From the NCBI GenBank assembly GCA_947568835.1, contig OX387611.1, positions 6,452,001-6,516,000 on the forward strand: a stretch of 64,000 bases of DNA. The letters run 5' to 3'. This DNA is from Protonemura montana (Eukaryota; Arthropoda; Insecta; Plecoptera; Nemouridae). Below the pieces are notes generated by a model. The model did no database searches. It was not told the DNA's origin and saw only the letters and a program-made list of their open reading frames with translations. Position 1 is the first letter of the stretch. Every line of letters starts with the position of its first letter. Positions 62,001 through 64,000 of the stretch are shown piece by piece. The position numbers were made by a program, and so were the translations under genes.

Positions 62001-62956
62001 AGAGTCACATGCCCAGTCGAACACGTGAAAGTTGCACTGGAGCAGTCACATGCCCAGTCGAACACATGAAAGTTGCACTGGAGCAGAGTCACATGTCCAG
62101 TCAAACACGTGAAAGTTACACTGGGCCAGAGTCACATGTCCAGTCGAACACGTGAAAGTTGCACTGGAGCAGTCACATGCCCAGTCGAACACATGAAAGT
62201 TGCACTGGAGCAGTCACATGCCCAGTCGAACACATGAAAGTTGCACTGGAGCAGAGTCACATGCCCAGTCGAACACTTGAAAGTTGCACTGGGACAGAGT
62301 CACATGCCCAGTCGAACACGTGAAAGTTGCACTGGAGCAGTCACATGCCCAGTCGAACACATGAAAGTTGCACTGGAGCAGTCACATGCCCAGTCGAACA
62401 CATGAAAGTTGCACTGGAGCAGAGTCACATGCCCAGTCGAACACGTGAAAGTTGCACTGGGGCTGTGACATGACCGGTCGAACATGCAGTTACTGAGAAT
62501 ATTTTGTCTTGCAAATGATCATGCAGTCTTCTGACAAGGAATTGGTTATCTAGTTAATTGCTAGGGATGGGTGAGGTGGAAACAAATTCACGATTTTCAG
62601 TGATATTTTATATCCATTTATTTTTTCACATTCAAGTTGTCAGTGGATATTTTCTTAAACTTTATTACAATACCTGACAGAACCTATTTCCTTGGCTTTC
62701 TTTCTCTCTTTAGGTATCATTATTCGATGCACCCAAAAAAACACAAAAAAAAAAACCATACGGTTTTCAAGTTTGTTGCTGGCAAGAGTAAAATTGTAGC
62801 TGAAAGCGTGCAATCCTAATAAGCTTGTCTTAAAAATTGCTTGAGAACGGAATTAATCGACGTGTATTTTCTAGTTTCGGAGCCTGGCTTAAGACGTGGC
62901 TCCCGTTTCTACTCATCGTCACAGCTCTGATTCTGTCTTTCGTCTTCTTGTTTTAA
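59008..62956 (+). CDS. TMEM222: Transmembrane protein 222 homologue, four exons
   Basis: Exons 59008-59138, 59335-59545, 60748-60878 and 62875-62956 join in frame: 555 nt, 184 aa. Conserved TMEM222 blocks appear in order: [26 protein letters not shown] (split over 32-57, hydrophobic), SSGVIRDFAGPYFVSEDKMG, CDNCHSHVAMALNKM and GKYVSFGAWLKTWLPF, ending in a hydrophobic segment FLLIVTALILSFVFLF. Two to three membrane segments are expected. The family (DUF778) is conserved from plants to animals; in mammals it is a membrane protein linked to neurodevelopment, but its biochemical role is not established. The exon 2 donor is GTTAGA, weaker than its neighbours. The third intron (60879-62874) holds a foldback element and array H. 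An AATAAA at 63103-63108 is the polyadenylation signal. Confidence 0.94.
61014..61417. mobile_element. Palindromic foldback element K, complete, in TMEM222 intron 3
   Basis: The left arm starts CCGTTGAGTGTAGGTTATAG and the right arm ends CTATAACCTACACTCAACGG, a perfect match at the outermost 20 bases. The arms remain complementary through CTTACCGACAAAAATGCAGA and the centre near 61215. Same family as 37071-37499. Confidence 0.88.
61831..62486. repeat. Minisatellite H, 43-bp unit (with shorter 38-bp variants), about 15 copies
   Basis: The unit contains ATGCCCAGTCGAACACGTGA and AAGTTGCACTGGGGCAGAGT. Shorter units lack a 5-bp GAGTC-like piece. At least seven units carry the perfect E-box CACGTG; others have CACATG. 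TMEM222 intron 3. Not found elsewhere in the window. Confidence 0.95.
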
Positions 62957-63429
62957 GCAACACGAAAAGGATACGACAGCTCGCTACTTTCTTTATAACT
63001 AATGCATATATAATTCTCATGTACATAAAGTAACTATAGTATTTATATCTTTTTTTTAATTGATTACTTAAGACATTCGATGTATGAGTTAAACCAACAT
63101 AAAATAAAGATTAATTTTAAAACAAATATGGTGATTGTCCACTTGAGCAATATCCTAAATTCCTTGACACACTAAAAATTTAAAATGCATTGACGATCAT
63201 TGCTTCTTGTAGAAAGCAGTTTAATTTCTAGCAGTTTATTAGTGTGCAGCAAGTAGAAGCAAACATCGAAATAGTTCTGTGAATAAAATAAATGTGACCT
63301 CGATTCTTTTAAATACTAATTTGTTTCCAGAGCAGTGTAACTTGTGTTCCATTTAATTTAGTAGCATTTTCTGATCAAATAAAAAACAGCGTCCTTGACG
63401 ATCACATTGCCGCATTATCGTTTACCGAA
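62957..63429. other. Convergent 3' ends of TMEM222 and the UMA-domain gene
   Basis: The TMEM222 polyadenylation signal AATAAA (63103-63108, plus) and a minus-strand AATAAA (TTTATT at 63235-63240) for the downstream gene lie about 130 bp apart, so the two transcripts probably end close to each other without much overlap. No other feature. Confidence 0.55.
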
Positions 63430-63867
63430 CTAAAACCCTTCCTGCGTAGCTACATTGTTCTCGATAGAAAAGTTGTAACTTGCAGAGTTCTTCTCCAATT
63501 GCGATGATTTCGTTAAAATGTCATTCACGCGAGCACTTATTTCACCAAATTCTTGCGCATTGTCTACCATTAGTTCTCTTGAAAGCTTGAATGGGACACC
63601 GGCTAGCATATTCGATTCGCTGTCCCGACTGTCTTGATGTCTGAGGTTATGGTTTCCCTGCGGTGGATATATCGGAGCAGGTCCCGGTCCAAGAGAGTAC
63701 GGGAGGTTCGGATACATGTTGTTAGGTGCAATAACAGGGTACTGAGGAGCCTGTCCTTTCTTTTCAATAATTACGTAGTCGTCAGTTTCTTCGCCAACCG
63801 TTTCAGAATGGGTTGCTACTGTACCAGTTGATTTCTTCTTACCAAAGAGCCAAGTGCTCAGTGACAT
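63430..63867 (-). CDS. UMAD1: UMA-domain protein (UBAP1-MVB12-associated domain, UMAD1-like)
   Basis: A single open frame of 145 codons plus stop on the minus strand, starting MSLSTWLFGKKKS. The C-terminal half carries AGVPFKLSRELM (about 90-101) and ends NFSIENNVATQEGF, which resembles the UMA motif and the FTLENS-like end of UMAD1. The UMA domain links MVB12 and UBAP1 to ESCRT-I, which sorts ubiquitinated cargo into multivesicular bodies. Residues about 29-35 (DDYVIIE) also match the acidic FVLLG-type motif near the N-terminus of UMAD1. The middle is Pro/Asn/Tyr-rich and probably disordered. It is the size expected for UMAD1 (about 140 residues). Its promoter should lie at 63868-64000, near the window edge. 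Function is inferred from short motifs. Confidence 0.75.
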   Translation of the reverse strand: MSLSTWLFGKKKSTGTVATHSETVGEETDDYVIIEKKGQAPQYPVIAPNNMYPNLPYSLGPGPAPIYPPQGNHNLRHQDSRDSESNMLAGVPFKLSRELMVDNAQEFGEISARVNDILTKSSQLEKNSASYNFSIENNVATQEGF

Positions 63868-64000
63868 TCTTAGAAAGTGATGTGCAGAAATTAATGAACA
63901 GTGCGTTAAAAGAGCACATTCGGAAATGTGTTGATTCGAGTATAATGCACTCTCAAATGTAACTATGAATCACTTGGTTACTCATCTTCTTGTCTGTGTT

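Noticed and set aside
61790..62104. 104-codon minus-strand frame in TMEM222 intron 3
   Set aside because: It is array H translated; a repeating phrase with no other support.

Overview
This is insect (at least arthropod) nuclear DNA: AT-rich, with short GC-richer exons, consensus GT-AG introns, and animal housekeeping genes whose exons join in frame. I could not settle the order. No bacterial, viral or plasmid features are present. Gene calls come from reading translated exons and checking intron phases by hand; no database search was run.

Layout, left to right. 1-462: C-terminal end of a major-facilitator sugar transporter (trehalose-transporter-like), cut by the window edge. 1.6-8.4 kb: complete enolase, 433 aa, one 5' UTR intron plus seven coding exons. 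8.4-19.4 kb: gene-poor and rich in repeats. 19.5-23.9 kb: a small secreted six-cysteine protein of unknown function, three exons, with a TATA box. 25.3-37.9 kb: an ACAP-type Arf GTPase-activating protein, 17 coding exons, 824 aa (BAR, PH, ArfGAP, ankyrin). 37.9-47.6 kb: no gene found. 47.6-52.8 kb: core 1 beta-1,3-galactosyltransferase (C1GALT1/T-synthase), six exons, 529 aa, with a long charged C-terminal tail. 56.0-57.3 kb: DCP1 decapping co-activator in one uninterrupted coding exon. 59.0-63.0 kb: TMEM222, four exons. 63.4-63.9 kb, minus strand: a UMA-domain protein like UMAD1, convergent with TMEM222.

The genes are unrelated neighbours in glycolysis, sugar transport, Arf membrane traffic, O-glycosylation, mRNA decay and ESCRT-linked sorting. 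There is no operon logic.

The striking part is the repeat landscape. At least eight minisatellite-like arrays or families (units of about 41, 43, 49, 52, 68, 70, 86 and 114 bp) sit in introns and intergenic DNA, and five of them recur at two or three separate loci here. At least two appear to be carried inside non-autonomous elements, because their flanks or terminal inverted repeats are shared. There is a 5S rRNA-derived SINE in many copies, a tRNA-derived SINE, palindromic foldback elements and MITE-like elements. In two independent 5S-SINE copies, and in one tRNA-SINE copy, part of the Pol III promoter head has itself become a tandem array. No transposase or reverse transcriptase coding sequence was seen, so every element here looks non-autonomous.
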